Part shown: positions 11,385 through 23,894 of the stretch, in pieces | How positions within the stretch are numbered: position 1 is the first letter of the stretch | Layout: each line of letters starts with the position of its first letter | From: Dryococelus australis | Lineage: Eukaryota > Arthropoda > Insecta > Phasmatodea > Phasmatidae | NCBI GenBank assembly: GCA_029891345.1 | Contig: CM056995.1 | Coordinates: 84,879,895 to 84,943,894 of the forward strand | DNA length: 64,000 nt | Direction of reading: 5' to 3' | Notes under the pieces: generated by a model | Seen by the model: the letters and a program-made list of their open reading frames with translations, nothing else | The model's database searches: none | What the model was told of the DNA's origin: nothing | Translations under genes and position numbers: made by a program

Positions 11385-11473
11385 GTAAGTTTTATTAACT
11401 TCAATAGTGTGAATACCATACAGTATTAATTAGTGGTATGCTACTAACTCTCTCATTTGTGTGCTCTGAGCAG

Positions 11474-11694
11474 GCCAAAGTAGACCCTAGCAACCAAGCC
11501 GTCGAATTGTGCCACTGTTTGAATACTGTCGGTGCTAAAGTGCTTTTTGCTGCTGAAACAGACATCACACAGAACTACTACCAGATCATTCACAGCCTTG
11601 CACCAGAACTATCCTACTGTGACGCCGGCCAACTTCGCAGTGAGAAATTACCAGAACTCACGACAGTAATTCTCACTGGGGATCAGCCACCACC
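11474..11694 (+). CDS. Acyl-CoA synthetase (ACSF2-type), internal exon b
   Basis: This 221-bp exon follows an 89-bp intron. The acceptor is ...GAGCAG, the donor is GTAAGT and it ends in phase 2. It encodes KVDPSNQAVELCHCLNTVGA, matching the 'VNPAYQA.EL.Y.L..VGCK' block of ACSF2-like enzymes, and continues through a QNYYQII...PEL segment to LPELTTVILTGD. The final split codon (CC+G) is completed by the exon at 23895, so the reading frame crosses the 12-kb intron correctly. That intron holds the antisense endogenous retrovirus. Confidence 0.88.
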
Positions 11695-11699
11695 GTAAG

Positions 11700-12285
11700 T
11701 TCCATCAGAATTTTTAATATTTACAAAAAATTAATTAACATAATTTTTTGCGAAGGTCAGTTATGTAACTAAAGGCTGTTTCACTTTTGTATTTTTAAGT
11801 GCCCTGTGATATGTGGTCAATACACTGATAGTGCTAATAGTGGTGCTGATCGTTGTGCATGTGGTGCATATTAGCGAATATTGCTGAGGATTGCTGTGGC
11901 TTGTGGAGGAGGAGGAGGAGGTAGAGGATGATTGAGAAAATATTGAAGGAAAGATTGCTGAGGGGGATTTCTGAGGAGGAGGGTTACTGTAGAGGAGGAG
12001 AATTGCTAAAATATCACAGAAGATTGAGTTAAAGATTCCCGAGGAGAAGGATTGTTGAGGAGGAGGAATGTTGACGAGGAGGATTGTTAAATATGATTAC
12101 TGAGAAGGAGGAGGATTGCGAAGGATTAGGAAAAACTGACCACGGCATACTGGCTCCTGCATGGGCATTGACGCGGGTATCAAGTATTTGACTATAGTTT
12201 CAGAACCATCAGTCGCACCGAAAAAGTAGATATACTGTTAAAAAGGGCATAAAAAGTATAATAATATTTATATCTTAATTATTGT
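11700..12285. other. Intronic GA-rich low-complexity tract
   Basis: About 11910-12135 is dominated by degenerate GAGGAGGAGGATTG units, a decayed minisatellite. The remainder of the intron up to the LTR is ordinary AT-rich sequence without genes. Confidence 0.6.
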
Positions 12286-12913
12286 TGTGACCTCTCCTGA
12301 GGGAGTAGGCTGCGCATCAACAAGGGGGGACAAGGGTAGCTCAAAGGAAAAGCACTCAGATACAAAAGATTACTTTTATTAAATACTAAGTTTACAATCA
12401 CGCCTCAAGTATGAATCTCAAGCAAAGGTCATACTCTACAATCAATCAGTTACAATAAGCAATAAAGCTCGACAGTTAATGTTTCACAAAGGGGTGCTGA
12501 TACCGTAATCAAGCTCAAGAAAGCGTAATGTTAATAAGGCGAAATTATGCTCAGAGGGAGTTTAAAGCCATCACAAGTCCCGTGCCGTAGCGTGCCTTAA
12601 GTCGCCCTACCAGGAATTGGATAGTTACCCTTTTGCCGTCGCAGTTTCGCAGCAGCTCTCTTGACGGCGGGCTCGGCAGGCATCGAAGGCGGACCACGGG
12701 CTGCGGTCCTCTCGTCTCGTTATCCTCGGGCAGAGCCTCCGGCAGCAGCAGGTAAGATGGCGCCCAGAGCCACCATCACTCTGAGCTTATATAGTACCAT
12801 CCTGAATTCGCGCTCAAACTTCGCTATGTGTTATTTAAAACAAAGGCTTGGCAGGCCGAGGTCGCTCTGTGCCGAGGCCGCTGAGCAAACCCTCGCAGGA
12901 GCCAGCCACAGCA
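12286..12913 (-). repeat. 3' LTR of the antisense Ty3/gypsy element
   Basis: This is a direct repeat of 22773-23408 with obvious but imperfect identity and the termini TG...CA. On the minus strand it holds a TATA-like TATATAAG (about 12786-12793) and a polyadenylation signal AATAAA (about 12375-12380). The adjacent purine tract lies on the side expected for the 3' LTR of a minus-strand element. No matching 4-6 bp target duplication is visible outside the two LTRs. Confidence 0.8.
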
Positions 12914-12929
12914 AGGCCCCCTCTCTTAC
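12914..12929 (-). other. Polypurine tract of the retroelement
   Basis: On the minus strand AAGAGAGGGGGCCT directly precedes the LTR start TGCTGTGG, the position of the plus-strand primer in reverse transcription. This fixes the orientation and the LTR boundary. Confidence 0.7.
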
Positions 12930-13987
12930 GAACATCCAGGCACCCTCATCTGGAGTATGGGGGTTGAACGTTATGGGGGATCAGCTGGGTCAGATCAGGC
13001 GATTGGTTCAGGAAGCAAAGTTGTAGTACATTGGGCGGCCAAGCCCTGTTGGAGTCGTGGAGCACACCGGAAAGAGCCTTTGAATAGGCGTAGCTACAAT
13101 AATGGACGTGTTACTGACTGAGTGATTACCTCCACCTAATCCGTAGACTCCCTAAGGCAGTGTCAGGCACGCAGGGTCGGGCTTGCATTACATAATTGGC
13201 AGCCTTAAGAATGGCATTACTAAACCATTTGTGATTCTCTTTAAGAACAATACGGTAGAATGAATCTTTTCTGCATAAGTTAATTTGTATGAGATGGTAT
13301 TATGTTACAAGAATTTTATACATTTCAAAAACTAAGCAACTACAAGTTTTCTATCCGAAGACTGTTTCGGTTTGTCAGTATTTTCTTAGTCTAGGTACTG
13401 TTGACATCGAGTATCATGCAATATGTCTGCAATATTTGTGTACATAAAAAAAAAATTATTTACATCTGGTGAAATGTATCTCTGGATTGCCATAATGTGA
13501 TAATGTCCGTTACATGTTATACTTATTGTGCTTATCCCTATTATAGTACAGGTATTCGTAGCCTTGTACGGTTCTACACATATACATGTTCTGTGATTCA
13601 TTTACTTACTACCATTGTTAAGGCTATTACTAATGACAGGACATATACAAATTTATCATTAATTTACAATAACCATTTAACCCTGATATGCAATGGAATT
13701 CAATAATTGACTAATCCTAAAATGGGTTGTGCCAGCACCGAACTTAGTTGGCGGCCACTATTGTCTTCGTGTTGGTTCAACAGAATGGGGAAGGTAGTGC
13801 TCGATTCCGCTGTGAAATTATACCCCCTTAGAATTTGAAAATTTTACTATGAAACCCGACATCGAACACATCGAACACGTTAGGTTGAGAGTGTAGGTAA
13901 GCACTCTTAAGAAACACAACATTCTACAATAGCTCCACGATTTCATATCGGTCTTGAGAAGTTAAGCAATTATCATTGTATGTCTTG

Positions 13988-14027
<40 letters not shown>

Positions 14028-14033
14028 TATTAT

Positions 14034-14065
<32 letters not shown>

Positions 14066-14760
14066 CCTTTCCCTGTTACAATGCGGTGTTATACTACATA
14101 GTTATGCTTAAGTGACATTTATATTTACAGACAGATATTTGAAAATTCTGGGTATATACATTTGCGAGTTTATCCTAACGTAATAGTTATAAGAACAGAA
14201 AGTACTTATATTATTGGGGCCCCGAACTTAATTTATGGCGAACGTCACCACACGGCTTGAAATTTGCCATCGAGCGCATTCTGGTGTGTGAAAGCGGTAC
14301 TGTATTAAGCTGAGTGTGTAACTGCTGCACTCTACAGTTTGTTTGCTGCTCTACTGTGCCTGCCGCTGCAGCATTGTTCTCAGTGCTTTGTAACTCTGAC
14401 ACCTAGGTAGAGCTGTGTACTCAATTGCCTGCACGCTAAAATTGTGCACGGGTCCTGCCTGAAATCTGCCCTGTGCTACCAAAACAATATATATTTGTAT
14501 ATATATAACATTTTCGTTACAAGACTTATTTGCATAGAACATGCGAAAGATTAACATCACTTAATTTTTGTGCGCCTCTTGCGTCTAAATTAACTGCCTA
14601 GGCGACTTGAATCTCCATGTTTTATACACAGTTTATACGTTCTATGTTTTTCTGAGCACAGTTAAGTATTCTTCGTTAAGAATGACATGAAATTTTCCTT
14701 ACTTTCTTAATTACAAAATGTAAGAGTCCACTTCTACTACTAAGCTGTCTGCCTTTGTGA
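12930..14760. other. Non-coding 3' part of the retroelement
   Basis: Between the env-like region and the polypurine tract there is no convincing gene. The stretch contains a TA microsatellite (about 13989-14035) followed by a GT run (about 14038-14064). Both probably arose after insertion. Confidence 0.5.
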
Positions 14761-16540
14761 AAAACTACCTGAAAATTACCACTGTGCCGCTTGTGCCATG
14801 TTATTCATCAGTATTGCAATCTTAATCAGCGTGTAGTATACTCCTGCTGATGCTATAATTAGAACAATAATCGTTGAAAAGCTGATATAGTTGTAGTGTT
14901 CCTGGTTTAACACAGAGAACACACGTGTCTGATGAAATGCAGATCTAGTCTTAGAGTGCGTTATAGCAGGGATTTCTACATGAGCAATTTGCCACTTATC
15001 GTTAATAGTATAATTTACCAAATAAAAAGAAATGCCTTCACTTGCTTTCAACTGCTGTGCCTGGAAGTCGTTGTTATGTAGTCATTGTACTGGCAAGATT
15101 GTGTGCGACAATCCTAATTTTGGGCTCTTAATATCGCAAACGTGGATGGCTTTAATAATAATTACTTTGTCTGAGGTGATTTCACAGCTGCATGGTATGT
15201 GAATTTCTATAGTCCCTACCTTAGGATTGTGTATTACTTTAATAACCGACTTGTTATTACATCTAAGTACCAATTCGCCAGGTGCATTTGTTATCACATA
15301 TTGGTGGGGTTCGATCATGTGAACAGATAATGAATTTCCTGGCTCGCATTGAAATCTGCAGTTTTGGAACAAACTTTGATGATCTTTGAGATAAACTGCA
15401 GCCTTCAAACAATTTGATTGTGGGTTGTCAACTAACTGTTTGGAGCGGAGATACATGTCTTTGGCTTGTTCGGGCGTGTCGTAAAGTTCCATAGTTACTT
15501 GCATGTTAATTTCAATCGGTATTATGTTGGAATGGGTTCCTACAATGCATGTTTCATTATTATATTGGTAAGGCATGTTCGTAGAACGAAAGAAATGCCA
15601 CATGCTTTTAATACCTTTCACTGGGACCTATATTTTTATCGTCATTTGAGTAGGCGATAGCATGCATTCTGTTAATGGGGAGGTGTAATATTTTAACATG
15701 TCTTTGGTAGGGATACTTAATTCTAAGCCTAGGGCATAGACTTGTTCCTGTATCTCAAGAATATTTGACTTTAATATTTCTTTTGACACTGCTTCAAGTG
15801 GTAAAAATCTCTGTTGACATTGCTGGATATATGTACTAATCCTAAGTTCGTTAACAACATTATTTATTATTTCCAGCACCGTACTAGTAAGTAATTGAGA
15901 TTGAATTAGCAAGGAGTCTATTTCTCTATTTTGATTATTCATTTGACGTAACATCATCCCTATGTTTATACTAAGATCGTTTACCTTGTTGTCGACATGC
16001 CCTTTATTTGTTAAGTGCTATGTATCGTAATATTAGGTTGTTGTTTGAAGTGATGACATTATTTTCCAACTCATATAATTGCAAGGCTAGTAATTTTTCA
16101 TTAGTGAGGAGGAATTTTAGGTGATGGGTTGTGAGAATGTCGCAACACCATGTTGCGACATCTCCAAGTAAGGTAATACCACATTTCCTATAACTTGACA
16201 AGGAAATCTTGGATATAAATTTTTGTACAATATTTCGAGTTGTTTGCCTGAAAAAGTGGTGCAAATGATCAGTGTTTTTGCAGACAGGCCTGGTGATACC
16301 ACATGTCAATGTTGCTAGGAGCGGCAGGTTGGTGCAGCTGTATAGTGTAGGCCAGGGGAATGGTCTCTTCATATTGAATATCCACAGAAAGTTCTTGGAA
16401 ATAAATGCCAATGTGTGTCTTGAATAAGTGAGCTCCTGTGGATGCCAACACTGTGTGGAATGTGATTAACAGCAGCAGCGTCACACTCGTCTTTCCCATT
16501 GTGGTCGGTGTCGCATTACCTGTAACATACATAATTATAT
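14760..16540 (-). pseudogene. env-like third gene of the endogenous retrovirus, broken
   Basis: Four consecutive minus-strand frames (16269-16532, 16004-16411, 15628-15957, 15082-15621) plus 14776-15051 look like one interrupted envelope-type gene. The first has a signal-peptide-like start (MGKTSVTLLLLITFHTVLA). The last has a hydrophobic membrane segment (ISFSTIIVLIIASAGVYYTL) near its C-terminus. The middle part has paired Cys residues and Asn glycosylation sites. Its position after the integrase matches gypsy-type errantiviruses. Frameshifts and stops separate the pieces, so it cannot make a full product. Assignment rests on position and topology, not on a sequence match. Confidence 0.6.
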
Positions 16541-17664
16541 TAATGACTTATATTACCAAGTTTAATGTTTCTGGTATTGACCACGTCGATCTTTGTTTGC
16601 CCTTGTTTCTTAATTTCAATGGCAATTGTCGATGGGCCCAATATATCATGGATCCTGTACGGGCAGTGATATTTGAAGTTGAGAACCTTCTGTCTCGCAT
16701 GGGTTGATACCCATACGAGTTGTCCGATTTTTAAATCATTTGGTCGAAATGTTTTCACAAAAATTTCTTTTTGTTGCTTTTGAGATTCGAGTAGGTTCAC
16801 ACGATCTTGTTCACGGGCTTGGTGGAGTTGCTCACATCAGTCCGCTGCACACTGCGAAAACGTGTGGGCCACGACTTGACATGACGACTGGATGGCTTCA
16901 ATGCCATGTAATAGGGAAAACGAGGATAATTTTGTACTCCTATTCATAGTGTAATTATATGTGAAAACTATGTATTGGACATATTCGTCCCAATGTGCCT
17001 AAAATTCATTGGCACATGCTTGGAGTTGTTGAAACAGAACCTTATTAACCTGTTTGGTCAGCCCATTACAAGCTGGGTTATACACTGTTGTTTACAATTT
17101 CTTTATTTGCGACTTTTGTAATAACTCAGCAACAAGCTCATTGTTAAATGATGTGCCCCGATCAGTTAAAATGGATTTGGGGCACCCATTATGTAGAATA
17201 ATATCCTTGATCAAATTTGCGCAAGTTTTAGCATCTATTGTTTTTACCAGTTTGGCTACCATGTACCACGTGAAAAACTCTGTCATCACTAGGATGTATT
17301 TATTTCCAGATGCCGCTTTTTGGAGTGGACCTTTGGCATCGAGACCCCAAGAATGGAATAGGGGAGGGGCTTCGATAGGGTTCATAAGGTCGATGGGTTT
17401 CTGATTACTGTGTTTGACCTTCTGGCAAGTAGGGCAGTTTTTTATATAGTTTTTAATATCCATTACCATTGTGTCCCAATAGTATTGATTTTTTATTTTC
17501 TGTAATGTTTTAAACTGGCCGAAATGCCCTCCACCTAATAAAGTGTCGCGGTGGGGCATTATAATTTCTTGTATGTAGTACTGTGACACTAATGTTAAGC
17601 ATTTTCCCCATTGGGGGTGTGAACTTTGTAATATATTTAGCCTTTTCCGGTGATGCCATACCAC
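16540..17664 (-). pseudogene. Integrase region of pol (Ty3/gypsy type), broken
   Basis: Frame 17092-17664 contains the HHCC zinc site (HRDTLLGGGH ... NCPTC) followed by catalytic-core blocks. These include GLDAKGPL with the first Asp and ILTDRGTSF with the second Asp of the D,D-35-E triad. The segment expected to hold the Glu falls after a frame break. Frame 16540-16800 is the C-terminal domain (LKIGQLVWV ... GPSTIAIEI). Stops between the pieces make it non-functional. Confidence 0.85.
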
Positions 17665-19600
17665 CTTGCTAGTCGTATATATTTAGAATTCACATCTTGT
17701 GGTTCTGTGAGGGCGGTTTTAAGTTGTGTTATCTGGGGGTTATCATTTGCATATTCTGCTAAAAATGGTGATGAACGTACTCGTGTAATGGGTGCTAGGA
17801 ATAGGTGTGTGACATCTTCGACTTTTATATATCCCTGCTCGTGAATATAGATGGGGTGGTTGTTTGGTTTGGAGTTGTTTATAGAAATGACCATTTTGCA
17901 AATCAAATGGGGATCGATACAAGTTGATTTAATTTTATTTGTGTGTTCTTCCATATTGATTTCAATGTTTACTTGATATATGGCAGTTGTGATTTTTGCA
18001 ATTGCTTCTAGGGGTAATTATTACTTGTTTATTATTATTTTTGCTACGTGGGCTTTGCCGGTTGTAGCAATATCTGGTGTAATTAGGTTTTTATCTCATA
18101 CCAATTATTGGTAACATATTTAAAGATATTGTGTTTGACTTCGTCATCCTTATATGGATTTTTTAATAATATCTCCACTAGAGCTTTTTAAAATGAGGTG
18201 CAGTTAGTGTATTATTTTTCTATGGAGTAGTATTGATTCTCTACTTAAATATGTATTAACTCAGCTTTACCTGTCGTGGGAATTCTGCTCATTGTGTCCG
18301 CTAATGTGTTTAATTTTCCTTTAACTATCTTTGCTTCGAATTCGTACTCAGTATGTGCTATTGCTAATTTTTAAATTCATATGTTATGTTCGGCCATTGT
18401 CTTTAGGTACCAAAGGCTGGCATGGTCTGTCTCGATTGTAAATTTTCGCCTGTACAAGTATTGTTTGAAGTATATGACAAAATATTTAATGGCCGACAGC
18501 TCGTGTTTCATCCCCGACCATTTCTTTCATTCAAAGAAAGTTTTTTAGATGCAAATGGGATAATACTGCTGTCTTTACTACCAGATATATATTGCTTAAG
18601 GACAGCGTCTATCACTGTCTGAGATGTGTCACAGCCTAGTATTGTATGTCGGTCCTCCTGAAATTTTGCTAGAACGGGTGGGTTTAGTAGGGCTAATTTT
18701 AGATTTTCGGAAGCTAGCTGGTGTTCTTCTTTTTATTGGAATAGTTTTGATTCTTTGATGAGGTCTGTAAGGGGTTCAGATTGTTTGACCTTCTTAAGTA
18801 CGATGTTAATCCCAAAAATGTTCACCACTGTTTAAAATTCTTTGGGGGTGCCACCAATTTTATTGCCTCGGCTTTATCGGCGTCCATGCGTGTCCCTTCT
18901 GGCGTTATATAGTGCCCTAGTACTTTGATTTCTTGTTGCACAAAGTGACATTTCTTGGAATTTTTTTAAATGTTGTATTCACGTAGTCTATCCATTACTT
19001 TCTAAATGTTGTCCATGCATTTCTTAAAGGTGTTTCCTATAGTAAACATATTGTCAATATATGATACTTCTGTGTTCCAGTGTTGGGGCCAAAGGATAAT
19101 GTTCACAAAATTTTGGAAATAATTTGGGTTTGTGTTCAACCCCATAGGCATATGGGTATATACATATAAATGCCATCCATGCTAAAAGCAAGTTTTTCTC
19201 TATCTTGCTCCCTTACTGGGATAGCATAAAAACTACTAAACATATATATAGATGAAATGTACTTGGAGTTTTGGAGTGTATTAATTATATCTTTGGTTCT
19301 GGGGATTGGGTATTGAACTTTTTTAAATGTTGGTTAAGTAGCCTAAAGTCCATTAAAAATCTTATGCTGCTTTGGCGTTTCTTTATGACTATGCTTGGCA
19401 TGGCATAAGGGGGTCAGATGGCATGATTATCTGTGCATTAAGCATCTGTTGGAACTGTTTGAGTACTAGTTCGTGTAGTTGTGGATTTATTCTCTAAGGT
19501 CTAGTATGAATAGATTTGTTTGTAGTTAATTCAAACTTAATTTCACAATATTTCGTTTCTGTTAGTTCATTTATGTTACTTGCGAAACAATCTTTTTATT
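17637..19600 (-). pseudogene. Reverse transcriptase / RNase H region of pol, heavily decayed
   Basis: On the minus strand, typical gypsy RT blocks can be read piecemeal: PSIVIKKRQSSIRFLMDFRL near 19380, MPMGLNTNPNYFQNFVN near 19130, and VSYIDNMF near 19050. The catalytic Y-x-D-D box reads Y-I-D-N, so an essential Asp is lost. Frames are interrupted every 20-60 codons. The block ends in the spacer before the integrase (frame 17637-17954). Confidence 0.8.
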
Positions 19601-20500
19601 GATCTAGTAATTCTCTGAGTTGTGTTTTCATGTGTGAGGGTAGATTTTCACTTATGCTACCTGGGGCAGTAGTATCGTTCGAATTGTCCAGAGATTCGAC
19701 TTTATTAATATAGTATTCGATGCACTTGTTTGTTTCACAATACAGTTGATTAGTATTTATTGGTATTTCTTTTATTGTAATAAGAGTGTGCATACATTAC
19801 ATCTTTGGTGAGTACTGACACTATGTTATATCTTTTAATAAAATATACTCCCAATATAATGTCTAATTTTAAATTACCAATTAAAATGAAGTCTTGATTG
19901 AAATTGTGACCCACTATATTAATATTCAAATTGGTTTTAAATTTGAGTAATTTAATATCTGTCGTGGCTCCAACTAATATAAACTGTTCCGTGATTGGTT
20001 GCTGGTTGTATTTGTTTACAAGTGTTGTGGCTATACAGAAATGCAAGTATCCCTTGTCGAGCAACACGTTATATTACCTGCCCATGAGCTAGACAAGGAC
20101 ACGCAATGTTGACATTTGTACATAGCTTACGTGACATTCATCCTTGCTGGTCCGTGGGACATGTATGTTAGTGTTCTGGAAAATGTATATATTGCTCAGT
20201 TTCTCCTTTTTATCATCACCACTGTTTTCCTTGTTTGTGTTATTACAGGTATGTGGTGTTGTATTACCATCAGTATTAGGGATGCGTACTTTTACTTCCA
20301 CTAAGCCGAAACATCTTTTGAACTTCTTAAATCTCTCATTTATATTTGTATTGAAATTCTGTGTTTGATTCGGAAAAGCAGGCATTCCATGGCTCGATGA
20401 CCTTGACAGAAACACAAGGTGCACATCATGGCTGCCAGCGACTTCGGTCTGATGAAGGCCGCACATGTGTTGACGTTGTGATCGTGCTGACTCGTGCATT
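19596..20500 (-). pseudogene. Protease / start of pol
   Basis: Frame 19750-20067 has the retropepsin-like ending GNLKLDIILGVYFIKRYN, corresponding to the conserved 'ILG.DFL' strand. The usual active-site D-T/S-G is not evident, so this copy is probably inactive or the motif lies in a decayed part. Frame 20089-20499 overlaps the end of gag in another frame, as expected if pol was reached by ribosomal frameshifting. Confidence 0.6.
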
Positions 20501-21638
20501 CCGCGGGCCCGACCTCAGCTTGCCCCGCCGCTTCTGTGCTGTCTACTGTCTCAGTTTTCGTGGGTGTCATGCCGTTATGTACGGTGTCGAGATTCCCTCT
20601 GTTTCTCTGTGACCTGCATTTGGGTTCATTAAACATAATGTCAGTTGACCTTGTTTCTTTACTTTCTCGTTTGTGAAACCTCTCATTAACTTGACTTTTG
20701 TTTTCCCGCGAGATTTGGTAGTTTTCTGGATTTGCATTAAATCTAGCTATTTCTGTGTATGGCAGTTTTGGTATTCTCTTACTAAAGAGCACCTCACAGG
20801 TGTAAATAATTCGTGTAATCTTCATGTCGGAAGGACGGGTCTTTGTACGGGGCTTTCCTGACATTTTTCGCCCTACGGGCTGTCCTGAATTTTCTGTGCT
20901 TCTCTTAAGAACCCCGCCTGACTGTTGCATACCTGGAAATGTTGTGGTGTGCAGTATTTCCACGGGTGTTGTATTTTTGCCCGTGTTGCCCTTAAGGGTC
21001 CTGTCTGCCTGTATGATGTGTACGGAGAGTGGGTGTAGTCTGGCTGTGTTCTGTAATACTCTACTGGGCCTATGTAATGGTGTGTGTGACTCATTTCTGA
21101 AGTGAACTGGCATAATGCAGTGGGTGGGGATATTGTTTTGTTTTTGAAAAGCCTTTACGTATGTGGGAGAGTCATTTTGTAGGGATATGTCAATATTATT
21201 TTGCATCAAATCTTGTTGTAGGGTGGCTAATTGACTTTTCAGTGTGTTTATCTCTGTCTGAAGTGCAATGTTTTCAGTGTCTTTGTTGCGGCTCTCCATG
21301 AGTTGATTATAATTGTGTATCCCTAACTCAATATTTTGCAAGTTGTGGAGCAGCTGTTCAAGTGTGTCGTTCTGTATTTGTGTTAGTTTGTCTGCAATGT
21401 GGGGTAATGAAGATCTCCAAATATTTTTTATGAATTCGTCCTCTGGAAAGTTAGGCTTGCATTTATTTTTATAAAATGTGAGATTCTCTACATGGGTCTG
21501 GGATCTTTGTCCTGGTTTTTGTTTGGGGGTGTAAAGTAATTTGGTGTATTTTTCTATTTCATTGATAGGTGTGAAGAGTGATTTTAGTTTGGCCTCTACC
21601 TGCATCCATGTTAACTCTCCTGTGTGAGTGTAATACAA
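20340..21638 (-). CDS. gag-like polyprotein (C-terminal 432 codons open)
   Basis: This is the longest open frame in the window. It starts within the capsid-like domain (ELTWMQVEAKLKSLFTP). A Gln/Asn-rich coiled-coil-like stretch follows near residues 90-160. The frame ends with a CCHC knuckle, C-x2-C-x4-H-x4-C (CTLCFCQGHRAMEC), which binds nucleic acid in Gag proteins. Upstream on the minus strand (21640-21790) the capsid reading continues (KINGWSEIEKCRCIIFYL) but is interrupted by a stop, and 21820-22062 may hold the N-terminal part. The gene is therefore truncated at its 5' end. Confidence 0.75.
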   Translation of the reverse strand: MYYTHTGELTWMQVEAKLKSLFTPINEIEKYTKLLYTPKQKPGQRSQTHVENLTFYKNKCKPNFPEDEFIKNIWRSSLPHIADKLTQIQNDTLEQLLHNLQNIELGIHNYNQLMESRNKDTENIALQTEINTLKSQLATLQQDLMQNNIDISLQNDSPTYVKAFQKQNNIPTHCIMPVHFRNESHTPLHRPSRVLQNTARLHPLSVHIIQADRTLKGNTGKNTTPVEILHTTTFPGMQQSGGVLKRSTENSGQPVGRKMSGKPRTKTRPSDMKITRIIYTCEVLFSKRIPKLPYTEIARFNANPENYQISRENKSQVNERFHKRESKETRSTDIMFNEPKCRSQRNRGNLDTVHNGMTPTKTETVDSTEAAGQAEVGPAECTSQHDHNVNTCAAFIRPKSLAAMMCTLCFCQGHRAMECLLFRIKHRISIQI

Positions 21639-21639
21639 G

Positions 21640-22772
21640 TTTTAGTATGCCTGTTTAGCCGTGCTTCGCAAGTAAAATATTATGCACCTGCATTTTTCGA
21701 TTTCTGACCACCCATTTATTTTACTTGCTGAGTCCGAGAAATTCGTAAATGTCTTCCTTGCTTTCCCCTGTAAATGTGGGGATGAATTCTGCAACCTTGA
21801 TATTTATTTGAGGTGGCTGTTATGTTTCAGGGGGTGGAGGTAATTGTGGCAAGTCTGTATTTTCATTAGTGTTGGGTGATTGTGGGATTTGTTGTATTTC
21901 CTTCGTGGAATTTCCATAGTGGTGTTCTGAGTTTTCATTTATGTTCGTGTACTTGTCTTCGGTGGGCAGGATTGAAATTAAAAACGGCTCTGTTGCCTGG
22001 AGTGATTTTAATGGCTGTGGTTGGAGGTACCTGCTTGTGCTAGTTTGGTAAGTTGTAATCACTGGTGTCTGATAATGAATAATCTAGTGCTGACTCTTGC
22101 TGTGTGGATAATGTGTGTAATTTCTCAGGTAGTGTTGTAAGTTGTCTGGTTACTTCTTTTTATTGTTCTCCTAATGTGCGCTCGGCTTCACTGAAGTAAA
22201 TTGTTACTGATTTAATTAATTTTGTTAATTTCTTGGATGTTGATTTTTCTGGTTTGCTTGTGGCTGCATGTTAGGGTAGTGTGGTGTAATGTAGCCTTAA
22301 TATTTAACATACAGAAAGACAAGGCTTGCTAATACTTACTTTTCCACAATAGCCACTCTTTTGTGGAAATTTGCGATAAGCAGAAGTTAAAATACGGTCC
22401 GAAGAGCAGAACCATGATTATGCATGCTTTAAATAATTTAAGGCAAAGCACACACACTATTCTACAGAATACTCTGGGTGACTGTCTGGCATGGCAGCTT
22501 TTAGCAACACGGCAATTCTGCCCGCTTACTCTGTTGCGGCTGCGATAATCTGCTGACGGACACAACATGCACTGTTGTGAATGAGTGCTTACAATATTTT
22601 TCAAACGTTTACTACATCGGATACATTGACCCATTCTGCTCGAGGGAATTTAAACCCTGAAGGCAGGTGGATGCCGCTACACATTTTTACGAATTTCTTT
22701 ATTTTATTATGCACTTTAAGTTAATTTTAATATAAAGGGAGGGTGGGAGAGCCGAGCGCCTCCATCATTTAC
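21640..22772 (-). pseudogene. Decayed N-terminal gag and leader of the retroelement
   Basis: Frame 21820-22062 is Pro/Gln/Thr-rich and stops just before a capsid-like segment that would join the frame at 21638 once the stop is ignored. 22063-22772 is the untranslated leader. Directly inside the 5' LTR the minus strand reads TGGAGGCGCTCGGC after about eight bases, a possible but unproven primer-binding site. Confidence 0.5.
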
Positions 22773-23408
22773 TGTGACCTCTCCTGAGGGAGCAGGCCAC
22801 ACATTAACAAGGGGGAACAAGGGTAGCTCAAAGGAAAAGCACTCGGATACAAAAGATTACTTTTATTAAATACTAAGATTACAATCATGCCTCAAGTAGG
22901 AATCTCAAGCAACGCTCAGACTCTACAATCAATCAGCTACAATAAGCAACAGAGCTCGACAGTTAACATTTCACAAAGGGGTGCTGATGCCCGTAATCAA
23001 GCTCAAGATAGCATAACATTAATAAGACGAAATTATGCTCAGAGGGAGCTTAAAGTCATCACAAGTCCAGCGCCCTAGCATGCCTTATGACGCCCTACCA
23101 GGGATTGGATAATTACCCTTTTACCGTCGCAGTCTCGCAGCAGCTCTCTTGACGGCGGGCTCGGCGGGCGTCGAAGGCGGACCATGGGCTGCGGTCCTCT
23201 CGTCTCGTTGTCCTTGGGCAGAGCCTCCAGTAGCAGCAGGCAAAATGGTGCCTAGAGTCGCCCTCGCTGAGCTTATATAGTACCTTCCTGACCTTGCACT
23301 CAATCCCCTGGTATATGTTATTTAAAACAAAGGCTGGGCTGGCCAAGGTCACTCTGCGCCTTGTCTCAGCATGCCGCTGAGCAACCCTCGCAGGATCCAG
23401 TCACAGCA
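22773..23408 (-). repeat. 5' LTR of the antisense Ty3/gypsy element
   Basis: This is a direct repeat of 12286-12913 with the same TG...CA ends. On the minus strand the TATA-like TATATAAG lies at about 23272-23279 and AATAAA at about 22862-22867. Visible differences between the LTRs (several percent by eye) indicate an old insertion. The element lies antisense to the host gene, wholly inside an intron. Confidence 0.8.
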
Positions 23409-23894
23409 GTATGCTTAAATTCGTTTTAAAGTAGTTAGAGCAAATAGTTTGACATTGTTTCGAAGATATTTTAATTTTGTGTCATTATTTGTTTTATAGA
23501 GATATGTTGCAACATTACTTTTCATTTTAACTGCACCGCGATATGTTTTATAAGGTTTCCTCTTTTATTTGAGACTAACCCAAGCTCAATCGCACTATCG
23601 ATTGTGTAACAATACGCGATAGAGTAAAATAGTGCAAAAATTTGGCTCCAGGAACTTTAAGGGCCTAAAAATTTAGGACGCGAACACGAGAAAGTCCAAG
23701 TATTTTTATATGTTGTCTCCAAGCCTAGTAGTATCACTGTGCCAAAATTCAGCTTGGCATTAAATTTTATAGGTAAAAACTTAATTTGACTAGGCTATTA
23801 TAATTGGGATGCTAAACGACATGTTTGAAGTGGAGGGACAGTTAAAAATCCAAACTTGTCAGCAAACATAAAACTAGCAGTCGTTTTGTTTCAG

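Noticed and set aside
20089..20499. Independent 136-codon minus-strand gene
   Set aside because: Overlaps the end of gag in a different frame and is followed by protease-like sequence; it is best read as the beginning of pol.
12286..23408. The two direct repeats as unrelated MITEs or SINEs
   Set aside because: TG...CA ends, a polypurine tract exactly at the inner edge, and gag-pol-env order between them identify them as LTRs, although no target duplication was found.
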